64,000 nt of DNA, from assembly GCA_001599755.1 (NCBI GenBank), contig BCHX01000008.1, forward strand, positions 1,302,001-1,366,000. Reading direction: 5' to 3'. Position 1 is the stretch's first letter, and each line of letters opens with the position of its first letter. Origin of the DNA: Gliomastix tumulicola. Lineage: Eukaryota > Ascomycota > Sordariomycetes > Hypocreales > Bionectriaceae. The position numbers and the translations under genes were made by a program. This document shows, in pieces, positions 1-11,453 of this stretch. The notes beneath the pieces are model-generated. The model was given only the letters and a program-made list of their open reading frames with translations. It did no database searches and was not told where the DNA came from.

Positions 1-3000
1 AGTATCTCTAGGAATACTATTATCTCTTTAGGTATTAAATTTCTATTAATATATTTAAGTATTTTATTTAATTAGTTCTCTTTATTAATATATATATCTT
101 CCTTAATATTACTAAATTTAAGGGTAATTTAATCTTAGAATTTTCCCTTAAGTTATATTTTCTCTAGTACTACTATTTATTTAGCTTATTTTTAATAAAG
201 ATTACCCTTTAAAACTATTTTATTAAATAGAGAATTATTAATAAGTATAACCTTTTTAGCTTTTAGCTTAAATATAATATTTATATTTATCCTATTAACT
301 ATATATTAATAGAAGCTATATAATCTCTATATTAAAGGCTTCTTATAAGTAATAATTACTTACTAAGAGTTTTCTTCTATTACTACTAGTTATTTAACTT
401 ACTCTTTAATAATAATATCTTTTTTTACTTTTATTAAGTTCCTAATAATTTATATATAATCTTTAATCTTTATAAAGATATTATTAGCTATTTTTATATT
501 AATTTAGATTTACTTTATATAGGTTTCCTCCTTAAAGTTATATATATTTATAGATTATATCTTCTTTAAGGATTCCTTTATAGAAGTATTACTTTATAAT
601 AAGGAACTTTTATACTTTTTATTTAATTTAAGAACTAAAGAATTAACTTAAATAAGTAAAGGGTATTTTATAGTATAAATACTTCTTTTTACCTCTTTAA
701 GTTTATTAAAGTCTTACTAAGGTACTATATACTTTACTTAATTAAGTAGAGTCTCCCTTTTAATTATTAGAAAATCTTTTATTTTATAAGTAATTATCTA
801 GAGGCTATACTCTTTAATTTTTATTAAATTAGCCCTTATAAAATTATTAGGGTTATTTATCTAGTTATTAAGCTACTAGTTAAGTTCTATATTAATTATT
901 CTTATTCCTTTATATATTAGTATTATAATTTCTATATTATTTATATAAATTTTAATATATAAATCTTTATTCTTTATATTATAGTTAAAGTTAAATTAAG
1001 TTTATTAAATAAATAATATACCTAGTAGATAGTTTTAAGTAATACTATTAAGAGTTATAAAGAATTAAATATTTAAATATAAGTCTTTAATATATACCTT
1101 TATTATTATTTATTTAAGTAATTCTACTTTATTATTAATATATACTTTTATTATAATAGTATATTTTTATTTTAAAAGTTAAAAATCCTTTAATATCTTA
1201 TAATTAATTAGATTTACCTTTAAACCTAAGTTTATTAATACTTTAATTAATTTATTACTTAACTTATTTAATTTTACTATAAAGTAAGAGAGATCTTATA
1301 TTAGCTTAAAAGGTTATAGTCTATTAAAGATAGTTACTAAGGTTTTCTCCTTATATTTTTTATTTATTTATTAATAAAATTATTTTAAAGAGGGGTCTTT
1401 CTTTAGTTTTCCTTTAATACTAAAGATACTAATTATTATAGAGCTCCCTTTTCTAGGAAGGTATATTTATAGCTAGTTATTATAGTCCTTAAAGGTATTA
1501 TTAAAGTAAATAGTATTAATATTTAAATATTCCTCTTTTTAGTTCTTAAGTTATTAAAATATTTATAATATAGTACTTTTTTTATTTAAGTCCCTTAATA
1601 TAAGTATATTTATAGTTAAGTTATTTATAGGGTTTCTTATATCTTTTAGGAAAACTAATATAAATTATTACTTATTAATCTTCTTAATATATAACTTTAT
1701 TTTTATATTAATATTTACTACTAAATTAAATTAAAGTATAAGTAAAGCTTCTATTATTATAGGGAGTTTTTATACTATAATTTTTTTAAATATATTTTAA
1801 AGTATTTTATCTTTAATAATAACCTTTATTTTCTTCTCTATATTTCCTTTATTTTATATTTTTTATTTTAAGAGAAGAAGTTTATAAAGGTTTATTAAGT
1901 AATTAGGTAAAGTTTTATAATATAACTTTAGTAAGGGATTTTTACTATTTTTAATAATATCCTCTATTTAACTATTTATATTTAATATATTATAGGTATT
2001 ATTTATTAAAGCTTTTATTATATAAATATATTTTCTTATTTTAATATTATATATTTAGGTGTATTTTATATTAAAAAGTTTTAAATCCTCCTCTTTATTT
2101 ATATTAAAGTAGTTAATTTCTATTAATATATTATTATTTATATACTTAAAGTCTAATAGTTTAAGTATAAATAAGTACTTTAATATATATATTATATTCT
2201 TCCCTTTACTAATAATTTATTATTTATTTTCTATAGGGTCCTAGCTTTCTCTACTATTAGGTCTTTTATATAGTTTAAGTAAGTTTTATTATTAGTTAAT
2301 TTATTCTATAGTAAGGTATTTAAGGTAAATTCTTATTACCTAAAAATATATTACTCTCTAGTATAAGCTTCCCTTCTAGCTAAGGAGGGTTATAAAGGCT
2401 TTTAATATTAATAAATTATCTTAGCTATTATTAATAATAACTTCTCCTCCTAATATATAGAAGACTTCTTTATTTTTATTATTCTTTATAATATTATAGT
2501 TATATATTATATAGTTAAGTTACTTATACTAGAAATAAGTTTTTATTTTATTATTTAAAAAGTATTAAGTATTTATACTAAAGTTATCTCTCTTCTTAAG
2601 ATTATAATTATAGTTATAGCTAAGGTTATAATCTCTTATTTAGGTAATATAAACCCCTTTATTATATATTTACTTTAAGATATTTTAAAGGGTTTAATTA
2701 TACTTATTTTATAATTAAGAAACTAATACTTTTAGGTTATTAAAGTAATATATAAGCTTATTTATCTCTATAGTTACTTAATTAATTATTACTTTTATAT
2801 ATTTATTATTTTACTTCTTTATCTTTATAACTACTTAATTAATAATTTCTTTTATATATACCTCTTCCTTTACTATTACCTTTACTACCTCTTTCCTATA
2901 GCCTTTTATTATCTTTATAGTCTTATAGTTATTAAACTTCCCCCTTTTCTTTTTCTTTTTTTTTAACTTTTAGTTTAAATTTAAGAAGAATATAATCTTA

Positions 3001-6000
3001 TTTAAAGTTCTAGTAGATATTAATAAATCTATTATTAAGGAAGAAGAGAAAAAAGAAGAAGAAGAATATTATTTATTTTTTTTTTTTAATTTTTTTTTAA
3101 TTTTACCTTTAAATTTAATTAAAGCTTTATCTTTTTTAATAACTTTAATATATTAATTAATTAAGCTACTATAATTAAAGGTTTATATATTAATTTAGTA
3201 CTTCTTTTATTCTTTTAAGTATTAAGTTAGCTAATTAAATAATACTTTTATTAACTCCTAGTTCTTTAAAGTACTAAATTTCTATAACTTAGGGTAAGAT
3301 ATTATTATATAATTCTTATAGTTATTAAGCTAATAAATTATATTTATTATATCTTTATAAGATAGCTTTAGGGGGTAATTAAATACTTAGTTAATTAAAG
3401 TATTAAGTTAAGTCTTAGTATTCCTAGGGTTATTATTATTTTATTATATATATAAGTTAATTATTTCTCTCTTAAGGTTCTTCTACTACTTACTATATAT
3501 AATTACCTTTATTTTATTCCTCTTCTTATACTTAATATTCTTAAGAAGAATTTAAATTTTCTTTTTATCTAGTATTACTTTAAAGTATTTATTAACCTTT
3601 AGCTCTTTTAGGAAATTACTAATATTCTTTTTATTAAACTTCTAGTATATTAGCTTTCTCTTATTAAAGTTTAGGTCTAGTAAAATATATTATATTATAT
3701 AAGTATTAATTTTAATTTATTAGGGGTTTAAGTTTATATAGAGGTAATTACCCTTCTTATATTTTTTATAATATAGTATTAGATTATAATTTATACCTTA
3801 AGATTAATTACCCTGTAGGGTATTAGCTTTTCCTCTTTAGCTTTAGGAGTATTTATTTTATAGTTATAATTTACTTTATTTAGTTATTTTAAAGAGTATA
3901 TTATTATTATTAAAGTCTTTAGGGTATTAAATTAAAGTTATTATTACTTAGCTAGGTAGTAGTTTAAGGAGTTAGGGATTACTTAGTATAAGGTTTATTT
4001 AAGTTACTATTTCACTTATTAAGGAATTATTTAAATAATCTTAGTTTTTAAGGGATTTATATTTTTTAAATATATTAATATTTAAATTCTAATTATAATA
4101 GGTATTATTTATCTTAGTAAATAATAAAGTATTTTATCTAGTTAATTATATAGCTATTTATATACTAGAAGTAGGTATTTATATTCTTAGGGGGTATATC
4201 CTTATAATTAAATTAATATATTCCTCTATTTAATCTTTAGCTAGTATATTAAATATATATATATTACTATTCTTAGCTTTATATTTAGCTTATATATTTA
4301 AGCTTACTATTAATTAATTAAATTATAATAAATATTATACTTTATTATTAATATATTTAGTAGGTTAATTTATTTTAATTATAAGGTTTATTATTACTTA
4401 TTTATATTATTTAGTCTTAGGTTTACCTTTTAAGGCCTTTAAGTATAATATTAATAGTTATTATAAGTTATTTTAATATCTTTTATTTACTTCTACTACC
4501 TTAGTAAGTATTATAAACTTACCTTAGTTCTATAGTAGTAAATTTTTAAGTAAGGTTATACCTTTAGCCTAATTAGCTTACTCTTTTAAGGGGCTTTTAG
4601 TTCTTAGAGTAAAAATAAGAAGAGAATTTAATAATATAGTACTTCTTTTAGTAGAGCTTTTATTTTAAGTATATTTATATTAATTTAATATTAAGCTTTA
4701 ATATACCTATAAAATTTAAATTATAATTATATTATTAAGCTAGCTAATTCTTTATATATAATATCTTTATAGTAGGGGTTTTTTAACCTTTAAATAATAA
4801 GTTTTTATTAGTAGTTTACTTAATTAAATTATAAGTACTAGTACCTTTACACCTAGGTTAATTCTTCCTATAATAGTTATTTATTAAGAGGTAAATATAG
4901 TAGAGGAAAAAGGGGAGAATTAAGGTTTAAGTATTATAAAAAAAACTTTTATTTTAAGGGATTATTTACTAGTTTTATACTTTTATAATAATAATATCCT
5001 TCTATTATTTATTTTACCCTTTATTAATAGCTTTTATACTTCTTTTATTTTTTAATCCTCTTTTAACTTTAGCTTCTTTTACTAATTATATAATTACCTT
5101 TTTACTATTATTTAAGGGCTTTCCTTTTTTTCTTCTTATAGGGGTTTTTTATTACTTTTTTTATATTAATTACTCTTTATTTAATTAATATATTCTACTT
5201 AGTTAATTATTAATATTTCTTTAGTTAAAATATTCTCTAATAGTAAAAGGTCTTTTTAGGCCTTAACCTATTAGTAAAGGTATATATACTCTTATATTTT
5301 TTATACTAGAGCTAAGTTTACTCTTTAATTAGGCTTTTAGCCCTCCTAAGATAATATAATAGGAGGACTTTTTTATTTAACTTAATTACTTATTATATAC
5401 TTTCTCTAATAGTATAAGAATACTATATAATTTTAATATAAATTTATATATATAATTAGGTTATTATTTTAATACTTTTTAGTATAATAAGTAGAAATTA
5501 TTATTATTTTTATTTAGTAATTCTTTTAAGCTAGTTCTTTCTTTCCTTATTAATCTTATTATATTTATATATTTTAAGTAAATATCTTTAGTATATTATT
5601 ATTATTATATATTTAATTATATTTAGATAAACTTATTAATTTAGGTATATAATTTATAGTAAAAGTTATAAAGGTATTATTTTACTTAATTAAGCTAGTA
5701 TAATATAAGAAAAAATAAATAGATTTTAAGGGTATTACTAATAAATTAAAAAACCTCTTCTCTTTTTTATATTTTATATAATACCTATTATAACTCTACT
5801 TTTATCTAGGGGAGCTATTTAATTTAGAGGAAATAGTTTATTATTTAACTATATAGTTACTATATAGTTATTATATTACTTAATTAGGTAGAGCTATTTA
5901 ATTAGTATTTCTCCTATATATTTATTATTAAATAAAGCTAATAAGCTATTTAATTAAGTAGTATAAAGGTAATATAGAGAGAGAGCTTTTAGATCTTCCC

Positions 6001-8399
6001 CCTTTTAATTAGGTTAATTAATATTAAGATAGAAGATAGTAAAATTTTCTATTTACCTAATTAGGTAGAGCCTACCCCCTTATTAGAGCCTAGGCCTAGG
6101 CCTAATGCCCTGAGTTAATATATTATTATAGTAATCCTAGGAATAAGTTATATAATATTAATATAAAGTAAAAGTAATATAATATTTATTTTTTAATTTT
6201 AATATATATATTATCTTTTTTTATAAAGTAATAAAGAGTACTTAATATTAATAATATAAATTTAAATTAAAATAATAAATAGTATATTTACTTATTTAAT
6301 TAGCTTAGGACTTTTTATTATAGTAGTTAAAGGTATTTATAATTATACTTAATTATATTAGTTATTATATATTACTTACTATAGAGATTAAGTTTATTAA
6401 GTTAAGTTTATATTAGTAAGAGTTTTAATAAATAAAAATTAATTAAAACTTATATCCTTCTTTATCTCCCTTAAAAAAGAACTTATAAATATAGACTATT
6501 TATTTAGTATTATTAAGCTAGAAGTTTATACTAGTAGGGGTTTTTTCACTTTTATAAATATATAGTTTTTATTTAGCTACTTTATATTTACTTCTTAGTA
6601 TTCCTATAAATCCTAATTTATAAGGTATATATAAGGTAGCCCCTACTTAGGGAAATATACCTTTTTTAAATACTTATTTATAATAGAAAAGTTATTTTAA
6701 TATTTAAGGATTTACTTATAGTATTTTAATATATTCTTATTACTTAAAGGTATATTATTAATTATAATATTCCTCTTCTCTCTATTAAGTAAAAATATAT
6801 TCTAGTAACTACTTAAGTAATAGTATAAGCCTAATTATTAGGTTTATAATATTTTATATAGTTATATTTTACTATAAATATAAAGTAATTTTAGTTATAT
6901 TAATAAGTATTAGTAATAATTTATCCTATATTATTTATTTCTAGTAAGTAGCTTTAATATAAAATAGTATTACCTTCTAAGACTAAGTAGTAGAATATAG
7001 TAAAATATTATATTTATAGGGCCTATTAGAGGCCTTAACTATAAACTATAAAAAGGTATACTAATACCTAGGGAAGTAATAAGGGGTTCCCCCTAAGTTA
7101 GCTATTAATTTAATTAATATATCTCCTTACTTAGTAGAGGTATAAGATACTTATATAATAAGTTATTTAAATATTTTTTTTATTATTTAGTAATTATATT
7201 AAATAGGTTTTATATACTTAATAATTTAAGTAAGGAGTATTCTAGTATAGTAGGCTTAAAGGTATTATCTATATAAGCTTTAATATTAAAGTAGTATAAT
7301 ATTAGTTCCTTTAGTACTTTCTACTTAAACTAGAATAAAAAATTATCTTAATTTAATAATATAACTACCTCTTTCTAGAAGTTATTTTTAACTTCCTTTT
7401 AGACTTTATATAATTATTTTATATCCCCTATAATATATATTAATTAATTTCCTTTTTTATAGAGGTATTTTTATACTATAATTTAATTTCTTATATACCT
7501 AATATTAGGGTGAAACCCCCTAATATTAAAGTATTTTAAATTTTTAATATTTTTCTTTTTAAACTACTCTTTAATTATATAAAAGTGAGGTATACTATTA
7601 AGGTAATCTTCTTATACTATATAGTATTAGTTAAATTTAAAACTATTAATACTTATAATAAAGACTTCTTTATTAAGTAAATATTTAAGGTATATTAAGA
7701 AAACTAACTTTATAGCTAGTTAAAAGTAAGTTATTATAATAGGGTTTATTAAGACTAGGTCTTTATTTTAATTTTTTATTATAAGTAGTAATATTATATT
7801 TATTATAAATATATATATAAGTACTATAAAAGCTTAGTAGTTAAGTATTAGGTCTAGCTTAAATTCACTAAGTATAAGAGGTAAAGATAGGAATTATAAG
7901 TTTAATATAACCTATATTACTAGGTTATTAATAATATTAAAAGATATATTAAATAGGTTATATAGGTGAAATTTTATTATAAATTATATTACTATCTATA
8001 GATATTAATTTTTAAATACTAGGAAGAGTATTCTTACTTATATAACTTAATTTTCTATTAGTTCTTTATTTTTTTTTTATTAAATTATAAGCATGAACTA
8101 ATACTATAAACTAATAAAATACTGGTTTTATTAGTTACTAGGACACTATAGTGAATTTAATATTACTATTAACGCTTAACTTATAAACGCCTTAGGGCTA
8201 GTTTATTATAGTTATATTAAAGTTACTTAATTTTCTTATTATTAAAGTTATTATTATTTTAGTTATTAAGTAAAGTATTTATTAAAGTATTTATATTCTT
8301 AAAATTAATATTTAATATAGTAAGTAACTTATTAATATTAAAGCTTCTAGTAATAAATATAGTATTTTAATATTATTTAATCTTAATATAGTAAGGTTT

Positions 8400-9372
8400 A
8401 AATAAGAGCTATTAATATATAATAAATAAGGTAATTTATTTAATATAAAATAATTAAATTAAAGTTTAAATAATTTTTTATATTCTTAAAACTCTAGGAT
8501 ATTTTAATTAAGTAGAGTAATAATTATAGTAAATAAATATAAATATTAATAATATTAATAATATTATAATATATATAATAAAGGACTTTTTTAACTTATA
8601 TATTTATTAATAAAAGATACTTTTAAGTAAAATACTTTATTAATAACTAGTAAGTTATTTAATTTATTTAAGTAATAATTATATATATATATTAAGTACT
8701 TTTTATAATTTATATTATAGTTTATATTATAGTTTATATTATAATTTATATTATAATTTATAAATTAACTTACTTAATAGTTTACTTATCTCCTATAAAC
8801 TATAAATATAAAGTAATTACTTATTTTAAAATAAAATATCTCTTATTTATATTTACTAATAAAACCTATAGAGCTTATAATTCTATAACTATATTAATTA
8901 AATTATAATACTATAAAGTAAATATATTTAACTTAATAAATAATATTATTATTAAACTTAAAGAATTTAATACTTTTAAATTTAAATTTAAAAGAATTTA
9001 AAAGCTAAATAACTCTTATAAACCTATATAAAATACTCTATAATATTTTAAAATTTAATTATAATAATAATATACTTTTTTAATTATATATTAATTATTA
9101 AAATCTTTTTATTATTATTAAGATTTTATTTTTATATATTTTTTATTAATTAAAATATTATTATATTTTTTTTAAGTATTTTTTAATTTTATTTTTATTA
9201 ATCTTTTTTATTTATTTTTAAAAATATAATTTTAAGATTTTATATATTATTAAATTTAATTTTTTTTATTTATATATTAAATTTTATTTAAAATAAATTT
9301 ATTTTAATAAAATTAAATTATAATATATTTTATTAAAATAAATAAAATTACTTAAATATAATAAATTAATAT
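8400..9372 (+). repeat. Left arm of large inverted repeat
   Basis: This stretch reads as the reverse complement of about 9571-10415, with a spacer of roughly 200 bases between the arms. The match is continuous enough to follow by eye over several hundred bases. The left arm holds about 100 extra bases near 8775-8900 that the right arm lacks. Most differences are C-to-T or G-to-A. The arms could be terminal repeats of an element or two copies of one element joined head to head; no coding content remains to decide. Confidence 0.8.
8709..8756 (+). repeat. Tandem 12-bp repeat, four units
   Basis: Four head-to-tail copies of TTTATATTATAG/A. Two copies end in G and two in A, a difference RIP could make. 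The matching place in the right arm of the inverted repeat (about 10107-10133) holds only about two units, so unit number changed after the arms were formed. Confidence 0.75.
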
Positions 9373-9570
9373 GTCTTTTACTTAATATCTAGAGGGTAGA
9401 GATATAAAAGGACTATTAGTTTAATTATTATTTAAAGAAAAAAAAGTAACTAAAGCCTTTATACCTTTTATATTTTTATATTTTCTTTCTTTACTATTTA
9501 ATATATTATTTTTATATCTTTATTTAATAATTAATAAACTTTTAAAGTAATAAATATTAAAAAGGAAAAA

Positions 9571-10415
9571 TATTAATTTATTATATTTAAATAATTTTTT
9601 TTTATTTTAATAAAATATATTATAATTTAATTTTATTAAAATAAGTTTATTTTAAATAAAATTTAATATATAAATAAAAAAAAAATTAAATTTAATAATA
9701 TATAAAATTTTAAAATTATATTTTTTAAAATAAATAAAAAAAAATAATAAAAATAAAGTAAAAAAATACTTAAAAAAAATATAATAATATTTTAATTAAT
9801 AAAAGATTTATAAAAATAAAGTTTTAATAATAATTAAAAGATTTTAATAATTAATATATAATTAAAAAAGTATATTATTATTATAATTAAATCTTAAGAT
9901 ATTATAAAGTATTTTATATAAGTTTATAAGAGTTATTTAAGTCTTAAATTCTTCTAGGCTTAGGCTTAAAAGTATTAAATTTTTTTAAACTTAATAATAA
10001 TATTATTTATTAAGTTAAGTATATTTACTTTATAATATACTTTATTTTTATATAATAGAAAATTAAATTATTATTATTATTATTATTATAAGTAAACTAC
10101 TTAATAAACTATAATATAAATTATAATATAAACTAAGGAAATTACTTAATATATATATTATAGTTATAACCTAGATAAATTAAATAACTTATTAGCTATT
10201 AATAAAGTATTTTACTTAAAAGTATTTTTTATTAATAAGTATTTAAGTTAAGAGAGTCCTCTACTATATTAATCCTAGTATTATTAATACTTATACTTAT
10301 TTATTATAATTATTACCCCACTTATTTAAGATATCCTAGAGTTCTAAGAATATAAAACTATTTAAACCCTAATTTAACTACCCTACACTAGACAGATCAC
10401 CCCGTTCGTCATAGT
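9571..10415 (-). repeat. Right arm of large inverted repeat
   Basis: Partner of the arm at 8400-9372 in opposite orientation. Its inner part is as AT-rich as the left arm, but its outer end (about 10381-10415) keeps normal base composition. At 10396-10413 the reverse complement TATGACGAACGGGGTGAT aligns with TATAATAAATAAGGTAAT at 8418-8435: seven differences in 18 positions, all G-to-A or C-to-T. Weaker similarity may continue to about 10510. Confidence 0.8.
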
Positions 10416-10612
10416 AGTTACCTAATTACCCACGGCGAAGTCTACCAGAGACCCCCTTGGTTGTATTATAGTTAGTAGTATCAGAATCCCATAGATTTGG
10501 ACCAATCGGAGCCTTCAATGTACGAGGTGCTGTACGAGATGGAGCGATCGGAGTTTATTCGGAGCTAGTCTCTCTCTCTCTCTCTCTCCCGCTTTGCCAC
10601 CAATGGCGCGGC

Positions 10613-10620
10613 TATATAAT
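10613..10620 (+). promoter_or_regulatory. Probable TATA box of the 10714 gene
   Basis: TATATAAT lies 94 bases before the ATG at 10714. A start of transcription about 30 bases downstream would fall near 10645, which would leave the out-of-frame ATG at 10644 outside or at the very end of the mRNA and make 10714 the first good start. A CT microsatellite (about 10569-10590) sits just upstream. Inferred from motif and spacing only. Confidence 0.45.
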
Positions 10621-10713
10621 TTCTCCCCGAGTCCCCAGTAATCATGCAGACGGAGGACATGACAGGTTTTTCCATCACATGGTTCTTCTCCATTGAGAGA
10701 AACACTCTTCATC

Positions 10714-11199
10714 ATGTTCCGGCGCCCGTTCACAGCCTCCTATCCTCGCAACAGCGTCGCCATGCTCCGAAGGCCAATGCTCACCGGGCGAGAGCTGTTC
10801 GCACTTCCAGCTCGCCTTTATTATTCATCGCCTTCGCCGTCCTCCTCCTCCTCCTCCTCCTCATCGCCATCATCACCATCATCACCATCATCACCATCAT
10901 CACCATCATCACCATCATCACCATCATCACCATCATCACCATCATCATCAACGTCATCCTCGTCTGGCTACAGACCCACCACGCAGCGGCCCAATCCCGG
11001 ACACGCCGAGATCCCGGCCTTCAGCCTCAGCGCCCTCGGCCTCAGCAAGAAGATGAAGATGCTCGTCCTAGGCCTCATCGGCATCTTTGGCACCATCGAG
11101 ACCTGGTTTTGGTGCAAGGCCGTCTGGCAGTTGTGGGAGGGCCGTCAACAAGGGGGGGAAAAGGAGGGGGGAAGCCGGCTGAAGAGTAAGCAGACTTGA
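10714..11199 (+). CDS. Small mitochondrial single-pass membrane protein with SPS repeat
   Basis: One exon, 161 aa, starting at ATG 10714 (an in-frame TTG at 10693 is not a credible fungal start). The first 45 residues are rich in Arg, Ser and Ala and lack acidic residues apart from one Glu, ending in LPARLYYSS, as in a mitochondrial presequence. Then comes a low-complexity Ser/Pro tract encoded by nine perfect 9-bp repeats. The C-terminal part (about 115-140) is one hydrophobic segment containing GIFGTIETWFWCKAVWQLW. The ETW..K-type pattern after a Gly-rich membrane segment resembles small, uncharacterised mitochondrial proteins common in Pezizomycotina. I infer an inner-membrane location; no biochemical function can be given. 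It is the first gene after the RIP block and converges with the CorA-like gene. Confidence 0.7.
   Translation: MFRRPFTASYPRNSVAMLRRPMLTGRELFALPARLYYSSPSPSSSSSSSSSPSSPSSPSSPSSPSSPSSPSSPSSPSSSTSSSSGYRPTTQRPNPGHAEIPAFSLSALGLSKKMKMLVLGLIGIFGTIETWFWCKAVWQLWEGRQQGGEKEGGSRLKSKQT
10867..10947 (+). repeat. In-frame 9-bp microsatellite, nine perfect units
   Basis: The unit CCATCATCA is repeated nine times without error and encodes Pro-Ser-Ser. It is preceded by a TCC/TCA-rich run that lengthens the Ser tract. The unit length is a multiple of three, so changes in copy number keep the frame. Confidence 0.95.
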
Positions 11200-11453
11200 G
11201 GACAAAGATCCAATTTGGGCTCACACACTGTCCCACTGCATGAGCTCGCCCGCCAAAGACAGGTACACATCTATATTACTTACACTTAATCGTACAGTAG
11301 AACCATCACGCCCAGTTAATGTAATCTAACATCTCATTCCTCCTCCTCCTCCTCCTCCTGCTGGTGCTGCTGGTGAGACATGTGAGAGTAACGTCCTCGC
11401 GTGTCCGCACCGATTCCACAGACCAGTCCCTTCACAGCCAACGAAATGCTGGC

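Larger units (their letters stand above)
1..10390. repeat. RIP-mutated AT-rich block (transposon graveyard)
   Basis: Extremely AT-rich DNA with no reading frame of 60 codons or more on either strand. CpA and TpG are almost absent while ApC and GpT remain: in the first 180 bases I count no CpA or TpG against 4 ApC and 7 GpT. TpA is very common and CpG nearly missing. This is the pattern left by RIP, which in ascomycetes converts CpA to TpA in duplicated DNA. The original sequence was probably one or more transposable elements, but no protein can be read any more. The block runs off the left edge of the window and ends sharply near 10390, about 320 bases before the first gene. Small pockets with residual CA, TG or CG dinucleotides lie near 3806-3820, 6090-6115 and 8088-8203. 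Confidence 0.9.

Noticed and set aside
8109..8153. Helitron 3' end (hairpin followed by CTAG)
   Set aside because: The CTRR-like CTAG is only one or two bases from the hairpin, not about ten, and no helicase remains; RIP makes the motif unreliable.
10644..11189. 181-codon + frame overlapping the mitochondrial protein gene
   Set aside because: Its codons through the repeat give only an Ile/Thr tract, its ends resemble no protein, and the alternative frame has a presequence and a family-like membrane segment. The ATG also lies at or before the likely transcription start.
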